Positions 40,701-55,700 are shown, counted from the first letter of the stretch. The stretch is DNA of 64,000 bases from Pisaster brevispinus (GCA_023634235.1 JAMKCF010000013.1:9895827-9959826); one strand, 5' to 3'. Numbers and translations: made by a program. Notes: generated from the sequence alone by a model not told the origin.

Positions 40701-43700
40701 CTTTCCGATGCCATGAGTCAAACCATTGAGCGAAACAGCATCCCTTACACATACATGCAAAATACATCGATCTCAGCGACAACCCAACAAAAACGAATAC
40801 ATCGATTTTGTGCACTTCGGGTGCAGCAAATGCAAAACACTCCGACATCAGACATCAAGCGAACAAGTGATTAAAAAACTCCAACAAGTCATCTACTCTG
40901 GATTGCCCAAATCGGTAAAAAATTAAACGTTTATGATGTTACTCAGATTCACATTTTTGGGGAAAGTAAGTAATTGCTTTAAATTAAAATATATTTTTTC
41001 AATTTTCTTTACATGATTGATCAAAGCTGCTGCACTTCTAACCAAGTAAGTTTGTATTGCCCTTATTTTTTAGTGTGATTACTAAACGTAATCTCTCCCT
41101 TGAAATAACGCTACATACAAAGTGTGGACCTGAGAACAAGAAGGTTTACATAACGTACATTAAGTAAACCGCGATAATTGCAATGAATTGTTTAACCTGT
41201 CAAGATTTTTGCACACATTTGTATTCAAACTTTCATACTTCTAGCGGTCATTTTCAATTCAACTAATGAGTTTTGGATTGTCACCATTATTAAGTAGTTG
41301 TATTTGTTTAATAATACATTTTCAGCTGTATTCCATACCTTGACAATTATCTCCTTCGTATCCTGCTGCACAGCTTCCGTTACATCGACCTGTTGTTCCA
41401 TTGCATGTTACATCGTCAGCACAGTGACAAGTCTGGGTGCAGTTCAGTCCAAAATTTCTAGCGTTACATTGTACTGAAAAGAAGGAAAAGAAATATGGAG
41501 GACGTCTACATTAATAAACAGTAATATTTGTATTTCTCAAATTTACAAAATTCAGCTGTATTCCATACCTTGACATTCTTCTCCTGTGTATCCTGCTGCA
41601 CAGCTTCCGTTACAGCGACCTGTTGTTCCATTGCATGGTACACCGTCAGCACAGTGACAAGTCTGGGTGCAGTTCAATCCGAAATTTCCAGCGTTACATT
41701 GAACTGAAAAGTAGGAAAAAAGACATGGAGAACGTGAAAATAAAAATAAAAGTAAATTGTGTATTTCTCAAATTACAAATTTTCGGCTATTCTTCATACC
41801 TTGACAATTTTCTCCTTTGTACCCTGCTGCACAGCTTCCGTTACATCGACCTGTTGTTCCATTACATGACACCCCATCGGCACAGTGACAAGTCTGGGCA
41901 CAGTTGGCACCGTATGTTCCATCGACACATTCTGAAGAAGTACAATTAAGAAAGAAAACAATAAGTGAAACGGTTTAATTAGTAGTACGTCTTGTGTGTC
42001 TGTCCACTTAATCCTGTCTTCTACTGATTTTACATTACTTCATCTTTAGAAGCTCACAGTGTTGTGATGGATAATTTCCCCACCGGTAAACAGCACGTAA
42101 TTAGGAACAGCTCCTGAGACACTAAAAAACTAAAAAAAACCAAAATAACAGATAAACACACATAAATAAATATATAAATACATACATTCATAAATATATA
42201 CATTAACAAAATAAATACAAATAATAGCTTTTAAAGGTTCAAGACGTACATGCATTTAACTCCTGTTTTATGTTCACTTTTTTCCTACTCACATGATTTT
42301 CACAGAAATTTGGCACAGCTACTTTTTCTTGGGTGAGTGTACCTGATATCAGTACTCTAACCACCTAGTTAAAAAGGGCCATTACTGGCCATGTTACTGT
42401 TTTTCCAAGAAGTGTCTTGACTGGTTCCAGGGGCGGCCACATCTTTTATCAGGGAACAAGAAGAAGCTACTTAAAGCTTGAGAGACCAAACAAACTTCGG
42501 TTCAATTTGAGAAATATGAGAAAACTCACCACGCAGGAGGTGTTTGATTCAGTAGACAGTGAGTAACATATCAATGAAATCAAATTGTATTGCACGACTG
42601 GAGAATGGCTGGTTCAATATAATCTTTGACAACGAGAAACACAAGTTTTTCAAAGATCGGTGCATTTATCCTACCTGCTCACAACAAGGGACAATAAAAG
42701 ACATGCACAACTTTCAATCGACCTGCACATTTCACTCGTGATTACAATTCTAGAGCTCGATGCTTCGTCATCTGTGATAGCGACAACCACCGATCCGCCT
42801 GGCATCGCTATGATGAAGAAGACCTAGACAACGAGGAACAAGCAACCACAGTCTTTGTTGTTCCAACGTGTAAAGGTAATGACACTGAATGTGATGAAGA
42901 TCGGAGTGATGATGAACTAGGACAAAGAGAACCTGAAGATGAAACACAACACAAAGGCTTTTGCGACGAACATGTAAAGACAACAGAAAGCGTAAAAAGT
43001 CAGAGGATGAAATTGAAGGAGAAGCTACTGCAGGAAAAACAGTTGGTGAAAAAAAATAGTCACTCTGAGGCGGCGGGCGGTATGGAAGTCGACCAAGAGG
43101 ATGACAGACAAGAATCAGGAGATGATAACAAAACATACACAGACATGGAATATATCCAGCAGCAAGAAATCATCCCCGATCCAGAAGGTGACTTCGTCAC
43201 GTACACCAGACGGGGAGTAAACCGATTCCAGAAACGACTTACATCATGGAAAAGTTAAACACACGAAGAGAACACTTCAACCGAGTGCCTAGTCTGTCTC
43301 GCCTGACTAATCATCGCCAATCTAACCAGTCAACCCGAACCATCTAGTAGAAACCGTCAGTCGCACCAGTCCAACCCATCTACTCAGCCCAGAACAAATC
43401 GTCGGCCCAGACCAACTCACCAACTGGATGAAACAAGCAAAACCAGAAATTAAGGTCCTTCCGAACCACCGAACAAGTACAACCAAGATCGCCATTACAA
43501 TCACAGTCGCCAGTTTGACCAAGTCAGCCGATCAGAACAATCCTGCCATTCAGTTCAGCAGTTTAAACGTCTCAGTTTACCCGAAACTCTACTTAGTCTG
43601 AATCTTAAGATTCGCAAGGAAATACGAAAAATCGACCGGAAAAAAAAGAAGAAGTAGTTGTCATCTTAAACCAGCCAGCCTACTAAGACAAAGCAGCACA

Positions 43701-46700
43701 AGCAAAACCAACCCAGCTCTCCAACATCAGTTACTCAGAGTGGAAGAGGTAGAACGAAACAAAAATAGACGAAATTTGTTTCAATTTCTATTTAAAACTA
43801 AAATACATGTCTTTCTTGTCTTTCTTAGCATCAGTTAACTTGAATAGTTTGAGAATTAAGTTTAACCGAATATATATTTTTATAGACATTTTGAAGAATC
43901 ATAAGTACAGTGTTTGTTTTGTTCAAGAAACCCATACTGAAGAAGGCGACGAGTCTAATTGGAGCACTCAGTGGCAAGGAAAACATTGTTTTAATCATGT
44001 GAACCGTCAATCAAGGGGGGGGGCGTTGCAATTTTTGTTCCCGATAGATTAAATCTCGAAAACACAAACATTGATATAGACAATCAGGGAAGAAAATTAA
44101 ATTTAAAATCAAATAACAAAAGGATAGAGTAAAACAAAATGAAACAGAATAACAATTTGTTAAAATGTAAACAAACTAAAAAAAAAATCTAAGTAGACAG
44201 AAGATTACACAAATTATTTAACATTAACAATTAACAAAACGCCGCATACAAACTTTGTAAAATAAAACCCCAAACAAACACAACAAATTCAATAATACTG
44301 CACGCGCCATATATAATACAATAACGAAATAAACGAACAGCGTAAAATTAAACGAACTACTCAGAAATAAATAAAGAACTCGGAAATAAACGAACAACTC
44401 AGAAATAAATAAAGAACTCGGAAATAAGCGAACAACTCAGAAATAAATAAAGAACTCGGAAATAAACGAACAACTCAGAAATAAACCATGCGGCGGAATT
44501 TACCGAGACAGTCTGGGTATCCGAACATAAACACGTGCTCTCAGGCTGGTGATTATGTACACACACGGCACGTTCACGATGCAGCGCTTCCGGCCGCTTT
44601 GACAGCTGTGTGGCTGAATAAAATAAATAAATAAATGAATAAATATATTCAGCTTGGGTGAGTTAGCAAAAGTCAAACCTTTGCACTCTCAACTCATCCA
44701 AAAGCACTCAAGGCCATGCTTCATGCCTGTGCAGTTTTTGGTGTAGGACCCCACCTTGCACTTTGATTTAAAGAGCTCAAGGAGTTTCAGTGGACCGGGT
44801 CGAAAGTCAGATTGTACTGGGAGTATTAAACTGACCCTCACTGACTTTCCATCCTCATTCTCCATAGGTTTTTTAGGAGGCAAATGAATCGTTGCCTCTT
44901 GATTGTAAGCTTGGTTTAAATATCAGCAAATATGGCAGAGAGCAATCCCAAATTTACTGTCATCCCACAACCGCTCCCAATCAAACGTCTTACCAGACTA
45001 AGCAATGTGGCTATTAATAACATAAAATGGTGAGTTCGTTGTACTAGATTATAATGAAGCAGTCAACAACACCAACATGAATTGTTATCTCCTCCATCAG
45101 TCTAACCAGGCGGTAAACCAACATGTATTGCAATGAATTACAACAATCTGATAGCAGTGGGTTATCATTAACAAGCCAAAGATCTCTCTCCAGATGAATT
45201 CCTCATCAAAACACTGCCTGCTGCAAAGGCCTACTTGACTACGTACCAAAAGCAACTCATCTATACCTTCTTAGGACTATTTGACCAGCGAAGATAGCAT
45301 TCTGTTCGACGCAGAGCTCTACGCCCATCTCCAATATGTTGTCATCCTTGAGTTAGTGTCCAAATCAATGTATTATAGATGTGGGAAGTGTTTGTAAACT
45401 TTTGCCACTTTCCTGAAGAACCTTGGCTGTAAAGGGTTCACACTTTACTCACATCAAATTCATTCGACAAGTTATGCCAGGAATAAAGAGAGACGAAAAA
45501 GTTATTGCCATTAAAGCCAGACAGTTGGCTGAAGACTCTGGCAAATATGGGCCCATCTCACTCCTTTCCACATGATAAAAATCATTTGAGCATCTCCTAC
45601 TTGCCAGACTTTGTCCTCCAGTAGAACCTATTCTGCAAAACGCGCAAGCAGGCTTCTGACTTGATAGAAGCTGTGCCAATCAAGTTCTAGTCCTCACTAC
45701 ATTCATCGAGACTGGCTACAAATGAGCTCTTAAAACAGGCTTGGCCCTCATCAACCTCTCCTCGGCTTTTGCCCCATTTTGATGACATGGCTTCTTGTGC
45801 AAGGCCTCAAAGATCTTTGAATGTCAAACTACCATGCGTGTCCTCTCTTCCATTCTCAAAAATCGAAGATTGAGAGTCACACTTGTCAACCGGTTGAGCT
45901 CTATGAGGACGCTAAATGAGTGCCTCCGAAAAGGATCTGTCTGGGCTTACGTGCTTTTCAACAAGTGGGTGACATGCAAGACACCACCGCCAGGAAATTT
46001 GCATAATTGTGCTGATGATCTTGCCCTTGCCACCCAATTAATTTGGAAGACCCTAAAAGAACCCTAACACAGGACCTGAAAAACTTGGTAGTCTACATCA
46101 CCTACTGGCGCCTCCGCCCAAATCCTTCCAAGACCACGGTTACTGCTTTCACCTAATATCAACCGTCAGTCTTGGACAGTCTTGTTTTGTCAGGCAAACC
46201 AGTCAAATACAAGAAATTTTCAAAGGTTTTTGAAGTCACCTTAACTGGTGTCTCACATGCAAGGACTACCTGAAAAAGCATCCAAACAAGTTTGCAGGCA
46301 CTAATTAGGGATCAAGTGTTCACACTCTACGCACTGCAAGTCTTCTTACCCTGGTGTATTCCACATTGCAATGAGTACGGTACACCAGTATGGGCTGAGA
46401 GCCGCCAGACCAAACGAGTAGACACCATCCTGAACTATATCTCGGGTACTCAATCTCTGCACCTAGGGGATGGGGGAACATCCCCTTTGTTACGACAATT
46501 TATAATGAATACACTTCAGTTTACACGTTGAATGTGCAGAGTCATTGCGGACAGTTATTACCGATGTTCTTGTACAGTACAATGGATTTATATCCAACTT
46601 GTATATTTTGCAAAATTCTATGCATATAAAATAATTCAGAAATGTGCTAATTATATTTGCCAACCCTGAAAACATGGGTCTAGACACTTCATTTGCCATG

Positions 46701-49700
46701 ATCGGAGGTTCAAACACAGAAGTTATTGCACCAATCTCTTTTTTTAATGTAATTTTGGCAGCTAATTTACATATTTTACATTACTATATGCATGTAACTA
46801 ATTTAAAGTTGTGCCAATCATATATAATGATCTTTAAAATCTGGTACAGACACTTCATATGTCATTATTTGATGCTTATAAAATACAGTGTATTGCAAAA
46901 AACAATCAATTTTTTGTAAAATGGCTGCAGCTAATTTGCATTTTATGCAAATTAAGGGCCTTCTTAATTAGACTTGGCACCAATTGTTTTTTTAATATGG
47001 AAATCTCATTCAGTGGACCCTAGCCTTTCAATAAATAAAGAAGTTTAGCTTGCACTCAACATTTAAATTAAATCGCACTTTGACCTTTGTTGACCTTTGA
47101 CCCTTTCTTAAGCAAAGATGGCACCACTAAAGATGTTCTTAAGTAGTTGATTTTGAGTCAGCTCAGTGTACGGGACACATTGACGCATATTTCATTTTGG
47201 CACTCAAAATTTTGATTAAACGTGTAATTACGGCTAATGAGGGGTCTTCTTAAGTGGACTTGGCACCAATATTGATTTTCTTAAATATGGAAATATCATT
47301 CAGTGGACCATGGCATTTCAATCTATGACAAAATTTGGCTTGCACTCAGCATGTTTATTAAATCGCATTTTGACCTATGTTGACCTTTGACCCTTTCTTA
47401 AACGAAGATGGCACCACTAAAAAAAATTCTCAAGTAGTTGATTTTGAGTCAGCTCACTGTAAGGGACACATTGACGCATATTTCATTTTGGCACTCAAAA
47501 TTTTGATTAAACGTGTAATTACGGCTAATGAGGGGCCTTCTTAAGTGGACTTGGCACCAATATTGATTTTCTTAAGTATTAAAATCTTAGTCAGTGGACC
47601 ATGGCATTTCAATTCATGAATAAATTTTGCTTGCACTCAACATTTTCATTAAATCGATTTCTGGGTGAGTTTAGGGGGCTCCCCCTCCCAACGCACCACT
47701 AAGTGCACTTAAGAATTCACATTTTAAGGTTCCCCCCGTGTGTGCTTTATGTCCCATACTTCAAACCTTTTGCACTAAATATTTCCAATAAACCTTGCTG
47801 GGCTCCTGGACTAAAATGGTGGTTTTCACCCATTGATGCTTTGCTCATTGCTAGAGTATTTATTTGCTTAGATTTTTAGAAGGACGGCTAGAGCAATGAT
47901 TTGCTACCAGTACTACTGTCATGACTATGAACTTTTCAATTATATTTGTATGGTCTGGATGATTAAGAAAAAACTACATCTTATCTATAATTACAAATAA
48001 CCCATTAAAATCCTGCTCACCGTAATAAATGCATGCAATAATGCAGGTCCTCTGGGCTAGCCGTCCTTTTAAAATCTAAGCAAATAAATACTCTAGCAAT
48101 GAGCTTATTGCACTTGGATAAAAACTTTTGCGAGTACGGTTGGAGTCAGCTCTGATCGCTCTATACCGCTTACTTGTTCTCATCAGTTGAAATAACTATT
48201 CGCAGGGTGAAATTCATCCGAAATAAAAGATCTCGATTTCGGCGTAAAGTTTGTCCAAAGCAGGAAGCTCACGACCAATAATAAAGCTAGCAGTGCTGAC
48301 TACACGATTGAGGCGTTTTCGGTCATCTGCTGTGGTGTTGCCGTACCAGACAGTCATCGAGAGTGTCAACACACTCTCTACAACTGCCCAATAAAACTTA
48401 ACCAGCAAATCTTGGCTGACACGAAAACTCCTCAATCTTCTAAGAAAGAACAACCGTTGCTGGGCCTTCGTAACAATGGAATCAACATGAGTCATCCACT
48501 TAAGATCATTTGATATGTGCACTCCTAGAAATTTAAAAGAGTCGACAATTTCCACTTCGAATCCATTAATATGGCTCAACTTTGTTTGGATTTCTTCTGA
48601 AGTCCACAATAGTTTCCTTAGTCTTTTGAACATTGAATTCTAAGTTATTGTCGTGACACCATTGAACTAAATTATTAACTTAATCACGATACATGGATTC
48701 GTCCTTAAAAATAAGTCCACCTAATGTGGTGTCGTCTGCATATTTAACCATACAATTATTAAGAGAATTTACTGCACAATCATGCGTAAACAATGAGTAC
48801 AGCATTGGTGATAAAATACATCCTTGTGGCGCTCCTGTACTCAGGACAAGTGACTTGGAAAAACATTGTCCAATTCTAACCCTCTGTGAGCGATCCAATA
48901 AAAAATATAAAATCCAACGATACAAAGAATGGTTAAAATTCAAAGTTATAAGTTTATCATACAATTTAAAAGGATATATGGTGTTAAACGCCAAACTATA
49001 ATCCACAAATAAAATTCTGCAATAATTAGAGACGCTCTTATCGAGGAACTGTGATGCTATGAATAAAGACCATGATACTGCATCGTCAACTGACCTGTTA
49101 GCCTTGTAAGCAAACTGGAAAGGATCTAATTTAGGCGAAAGCTGAGATTGGATGAAGTTACTGATTTAAGTTTCAAGGTATTTCATAACAATTGAAGTTA
49201 GAGCTACTGGGCGGTAGTCGTTAAGGCAAGTAACTGGTGAACGTTTTGGCACAAGAATGATGGTCGATTTTTTAAAAACATTTGGTACATGGCAAGTTTT
49301 CAATGACCAATTGAATAATTTACATAAAATATTGCATAACAAGTCATTACAAGATCTGAGAAGTCGTGGGGTGATGCCGTCTGGTCCAGGTGCCTTGTTG
49401 ATTTGTAGCTGACGTAGTACACGACGAGTGTCTTAGAGTGTTATTTCAAATGGGGGAGGTAGCGTTGCACTCATATCCGGTAAACGATCCTTTGGACGAT
49501 CAAAGCGTGTAAAAAAGTCATTCAGTTGATCCGGAAGTGTTGTATCGTCCTGGGGGGCTTGTCTTGACTTAGGTTTCTAGCCTGTAATTTTATGAAAACC
49601 TTTCCACAGTTCCCTTGAATTAGTTTCAGAAATGTCGTCTTCGAGTTTATTGCGGTACCTTAGTTTTGAATCCCGGATTGCCTTTTGAACATCGTATTTG

Positions 49701-52700
49701 GCTTTTTTGATGGCTGGAGCATCGCCGGATCTGAATGCTTGCTCCTTAGCAAGAAGTTCGGTACGAACTGACCGGTCAAACCAGGGTTTGTCGTTAGGGA
49801 ACCTTTTCACTGTTTTCTGCATATCTCTTCGCAGAATTTAATGTAGTCCATCGTGACGTCAGTGCACTCGTCGAGATCAGCTGAACTTTCAATAGACATA
49901 TCCCAGTCCGTGCATGCAAAACACCCTTGAAGTCGCTCTATGGCCGCATCCGTCCATTGCGAGACAATGTTTACCGTAGGCTTCTCGCGTTTAAGTTGCT
50001 GACGGCTCGTGGGAATTAAATGCACCATATTGTGATCAGAGTTGCCAAGAGGAGCACGCTTTAGAGATCGATAAGCACCCTTTATTGTAGTATAAAAGTG
50101 GTTAATAGTATTGTCAAGGCGTGTGGCGCAATTAACACGTTGGTAGGCCCTTCTTCAGAATGGTGTGGTTAAAAGTCACCGAGAACAATGCTGATCGATC
50201 CAGGGTTCTTATTTTCATGTTGCGTAATAATGCGTGAAAGTTGATCGATGGCGGATTTGGCATTAGCATCCGGAGGCATATATGTAGCACAAAGTAGAAT
50301 AGAACCAAATTCACGGGGTAAATAAAAAGGTCTGCATTTGATGAACAGTGTCTCAAGTTCCGGTGTACATGAATGTGAGAGTATCTTGGCATCGGTACAC
50401 CACTTGTCAAACAATAGAAAGCACAATCCATCACCTGTTGATGTGTCCACTTTAGTGAATTCACGATCCGAACGGAACACATTGAATCCGGGTGGTACCA
50501 CGGCTGAGTCCGGAATAGAAGAATTTAGCGAAGTTTCCGTGAAACAAAATATCGAACAATCTCGATAGTCCTTCCGAGTATGGATGAGGCAGCAGAGTTC
50601 GTCTATCTGATGGCGCAGGGAGCGTACATTGCCAAGGAATAAACTGGGTAGAGGTGGTTTATGGTTCCGCTTGCGTAGTCGTAACAGTGAACCACCACGC
50701 TTGCCACGTCTGCGCCCCCCCGACGTCTCTGATAACGTGCCGAGCCAGGTCCTTCATCACAAGTTGAATTTGAAGGTACAGACAGAAAATTCTTCATCGA
50801 ATTTAGGCTTAATAACAGTTCTTTGCTCACCTCACTTCCACTGGGTTGAAGCACGAGCAATTCCTCTCTGCTATATGATAAAACTCCCAACGACTCAGTA
50901 ATTAAAAAGCACATAAAAAAGTAAATATGTAAGAGCTCGCAAAACCGTGTCGCCATTAATCGGCGCCATCTTAAAAACTGAGTTGTTCGTTTATTTCCGA
51001 GCTCTTTATTTATTTCTGAGTTGTTCGTTTATTTTTACGCTGTTCGTTTATCTCGTTATTGTAATATGTTTGGCGCGCGCAGTATTATTAAATTTGTTTT
51101 GTTTGTTTGGGGTTTTATTTTACAAAGTTTTTATGCGGCGTTTAGTTAATTGTTAATTGTTAAATAATTTGTGTAATCTTCTGTCTACTTACAGTTACTT
51201 TTTTTGTTTATTTTTTTTACTCTATCCTTTTGTTATTTGATTTTAAATTTAATTTTGTGTACTTGTATTAATAATTTGTTCTTTGATTTTAAATTCAAAT
51301 TTGTTTGCTTAACACTTTTTATTCTTGGATTTTAAATTTAATTTAATTGTTCTCCAGGAATACTAGTCGAAAATGCATTTTCTGATTCAAATAGTTTTTT
51401 CACCATAGTTTTAGTTAATGTATTTTGTTTATTTTTTTGTTTCGTTTTGTTTAATGTTGTTTAATATCATTTATTTTTTTGTTTTTATTTCATTTTCACT
51501 TTTCCTTTTGCCCCAAAGGCCGACCATATAGTAGGCGGTGATTTTAATTGTAAATTTGATAAGAGTACTACAGATCCAAGTAATTTTTTTCATGCAAAAT
51601 GTTTTAAATGATGAACCAGGTTTTATTCATTACCATAAAGTCACTAAGAAGCTTAGCAGAATTGACTAACCTCCTACGTCATATAATCTAATTAATACTG
51701 TTTTCGATATTACTGTTTGCACTCACGGATTGTCTAGTTACCATATTTGAATATGGAAATTATTCACCCTAAAGTCCGTCATGGTAACGGGAGAAGGATT
51801 TGCCTCTTCAAAGAAGATAATTGTATTAAGAATTAACATCTTTTAGAAATACTGGAGTACCCAGATGATGTATCATGATACTCTTCTTGAGTGTTGGAAA
51901 ACACGTAAACTCAGGATCAAACGGGAAATTCATAAACACAATTAAAAACATGGTCTTTAGCAGAAACAATAGAACTCCCTCACCAATGATCCGGATCCAT
52001 TGATGCTATTAAAGACCTTGAAGCCCAACTTTAAAAAAATATATATATTTAGAATGACAAAAAGGAAAAATAACAAATGAGTCTAAAATGTTGTTAAGCA
52101 TGAAGGAGGAAAGCCCTACAGTTTTTTTTTTTCTGAATAGGGGAAATAAACCAATTAAATAATTGTAAAAATCGAAAGGAAATATAAAGGGAGAGCCCAG
52201 CTCAATGCTGAATTTAGTCAATAAATTTCATTTGCATATTGGCGAAAATATTTCTGTGTGTGATTTGAATGAGAATGTTTCTAAAAATGGAACTACAGGT
52301 ATGACAAATGAGATTTCTGAAGATATTGCCAACGACCTTTCACAAGATGAGGTTGAATTGACGTTTATTTGTTCCAAATGAACACAATTAAATCTCTCGG
52401 ACTTGATGGCCTTTTACTGTTGAGTTTTATCATTCGTTTTGGTCGGTTATTTCAGAATATTTCGTTGCCTTTTTAAACGATTGTTCTCAAACTTCAAACT
52501 CGGTTCTCAGCTCTGAACAAACTCTGTCAAAACTGAGGTTGAAACTAAAGTAGGGTCACGAAAATAATGTGGAGATCATTAAATTTCAAAGATTGTGTTC
52601 GCCAATATACACAGGAAAAGTGAGCGTCGTTTTTAGGCCTCACTGATAATTTTGACTCGGCAAATATTTGGACCAAAATAAACATGAACAATATTGTGGA

Positions 52701-55700
52701 TGCCAAAACAAAGAAAACACTTATAGACTTTGTCACATGATTCTGCCAACCCAGGATAAACTGAATTGCATGAAGATCAAAGAGAGAGAGTTCACTGTTT
52801 TTTTATCTTTAAATCCGGCATTGAAGCTGTCGAACGTTTGCTTCTATAAGACGATGAGATGGCTGAACCCTGGTTTAATATCGAATTTTGAATCAAAAAG
52901 AAAACTGAATGCCACTTTGCTTGTCTTAATTATTGGACACACATTTAATTCGTTATTTTTGTATTAGTATATTTAATAAATGTCGGCATGATGATGAATA
53001 TTTTTTGGAAAAACCAAGTATGACTTGTCCCAATCAAGAAGACATTTTCACAAATACAAAAAAATCATCCAGGTCTAAAGAGGCAAATACTTGTGTGTTC
53101 TCCAGGAATACTAGTCCAAAATGCATTTTCAGATTCAAAAAGTTTTTCACCTTGGTTTTAGTTAATGTATTTTTGTGTTCGACTCAAGTTTAGTAATGTG
53201 ACTGGTATTAATTTTTTATCATGTATTGATTTGTTTATTTTTTTTTTTCATTTGTTTATTTCTTTTAAGTTTCTAGTAACCTCTTTAAAGTATTGATCTA
53301 TCAGTATTTGCAATAATGATTCTTAAAAGACGAGTGTGCTTTGTAGTTAAGTTGATTTGAATATATTCAGTCTATGAGCTCCACTCAAAAGAAAACAAAC
53401 GACTAGGTTGATAGATAAACAGAGAGAAAGTCAGGCAGACAGACAAACAAACAATCAAACCAACAAACAAACAAACTTACAAACACCAAACACCCAACAA
53501 ACAAACAACCCATTAAACAACAAACATAAACAACACAAACAAATACACAATTAAACACCCCAACACCCCAACAAACAAACACCCCAAAACCCCAACAAAC
53601 ACCCCCCCCCCAAAAAAAAAACAACAACACACAAACACAAACAAACAAACACCCCAACAAACACCCCAACAAACACCCCAACAAACAAATAAACAAACAA
53701 GCAAGCAAGCGTGCACATAAGCAAACAAGCAGGCAAACAAGCGAGCAAGCCAGCGAGCGAGCGTGCGAGCAAGCAAGCACGTAAGCAAGCAAACAAACAA
53801 GTAAGCAAGCAAGCACGCAAGCAAGCAAGCAAGAAAGCAAACAAGCAAGCGAACGAACCAACAAAAGGATGAACAAACACAGAGACAAAGGGACAAGGAA
53901 GGAACATTCAAAACACAAGGAGATACAAACAAAACAAAAATTGCCGCATTTGTTGTAAATTTTTTTCTTTTAATATTTTTTGCTTTTTTACTTTTTTACT
54001 TTAGGATTGTGAACTTTGCATGGTGGGAATGCAATCATCTTTTTGAGAAACACCGTAACATCTAATGAGTTGTGTTTCAGAAAAGAACCGATATGTTAAC
54101 AACTAAAGTGAGCTGAAGAAGATCATAGTATAGAAATCGAAGCTTGGAGTTGTTACTGGATGGTGTGCACTGTATGTACGCCTAATGGGAGAACCGCTTG
54201 AAAAGCCTTTTTTTAGTATCCTACTTAATCCTGCTAAAGTCACATAACTCAATTTATATAAAGAAGTACGCAATTTGACACAAACGCATCTTTTTTTTTT
54301 TACTAGATGATTCCAACGATTATAGACTGCAGGGAGCGGAGGATCGGGAATTTGGCCGCAATGTAAAATGAGCACTGTACGCCATTTCAGCAAGCAACTC
54401 TTGTGATGCAACAAACGATCAGTACAGGCAATGATCATTGCTATCAACAACATTTGCTTGCTGAAATGGCACCCATGCACATTTCATTTTTCATCAGGAC
54501 ATGGACACAATTTCCCTATCATGAGCTTTATGCACTCTTGAATCTATGGATGATACCTTCTTTGCAGTCCAGTCCTTTGTAACCGGTTGCACAACTGCAA
54601 CCATAAGGGTCAGGTAAACAGAACAGTAGTCCCTCGCAGGAAGAAGCACCCAATACGTATGAATCACACTTTAAGTTTCCTCTTTGACCGAAGGTGTTTC
54701 TTCCGTGTACTACATGGGTATCAAACACAAAAACAAAGAAACAAAAAATCAAAACAAACAAACACCCCAACAAACTTGTCAGTTATTACTTTGCTGTTTT
54801 GACGTGAGTCACTCATTCTAAATGTTTTTAACTTTGATGATATAACTAAAATGGTATGATCTCTGATGTTGGTCATGGGTCAATCAATCCATGTCAGTTC
54901 AACACACCCAAATGTTTTATATCAATTTATAGTGATTTAGACACGCACAACCAAAAAGCGGTTCACTTTTTTGTAACTACGTGTACATTTGTAATAAAAC
55001 AAACCATACTAAACTTAACTATAGTATTCATGGATTAAACAACATTTTGTACTTGATCATTTGATACACTCTCTAGAAACTAAAGTTTGAGTATTCTAGG
55101 TAATGTGTCAAGAACATTTACTGATCATGTAATTGTTATCTTGTGTGTTCTTATATTTTACGTTCGGATTATGTCTTTCCTAGTTTTGTTTTACTATGAA
55201 GCTCTCAACATCAGTGTTTTAGTTTTGAATAAGCATATAAAATGAACAATTCCATTTTAATAATTTCAACACGACATTGTGAAGATGTTAATAAAGGTTG
55301 TTTCTAACTTGTCAACAAATTAACTGAACTTGATGAAATAAGAAGGGATGCTGAAAGTGTGTCGTTAAAAATTAACAGCAAGCCGAAGGATTCTGGGCGA
55401 GAAAGCAAAATTACAAATGAATACAAACAAACTTTTATTTACAGAACGATCTAGAGATGTGATCATTACTAACATGTTTCACAGGTTTTGCCACTGAAAC
55501 CAGGTGGACAAATACAAACACCACTGACGTCATCACACACTCCGCCATTTAAACAGATCAGGCATAAACCTAGACAGTCAGACTTCCCCCATTTGTTTTC
55601 TTGACACCCTGTAACAAAATGACAGTCAAACTTTGAGGAATGGGGAAAAACTCTACTCTAAGTAGCGATGGCAATTTTTTTTTACTGAGATACTGAACAT

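Noticed and set aside
42768..43136. Minus-strand frame of 122 codons
   Set aside because: Antisense to the acidic ORF1-like plus-strand region of the Tx1-like LINE; no independent support.
53403..53932. Long minus-strand frames of Leu/Cys/Ala/Val (up to 171 codons) in several overlapping frames
   Set aside because: They follow from the T-depleted simple repeat; no start context, splice signals or family resemblance.
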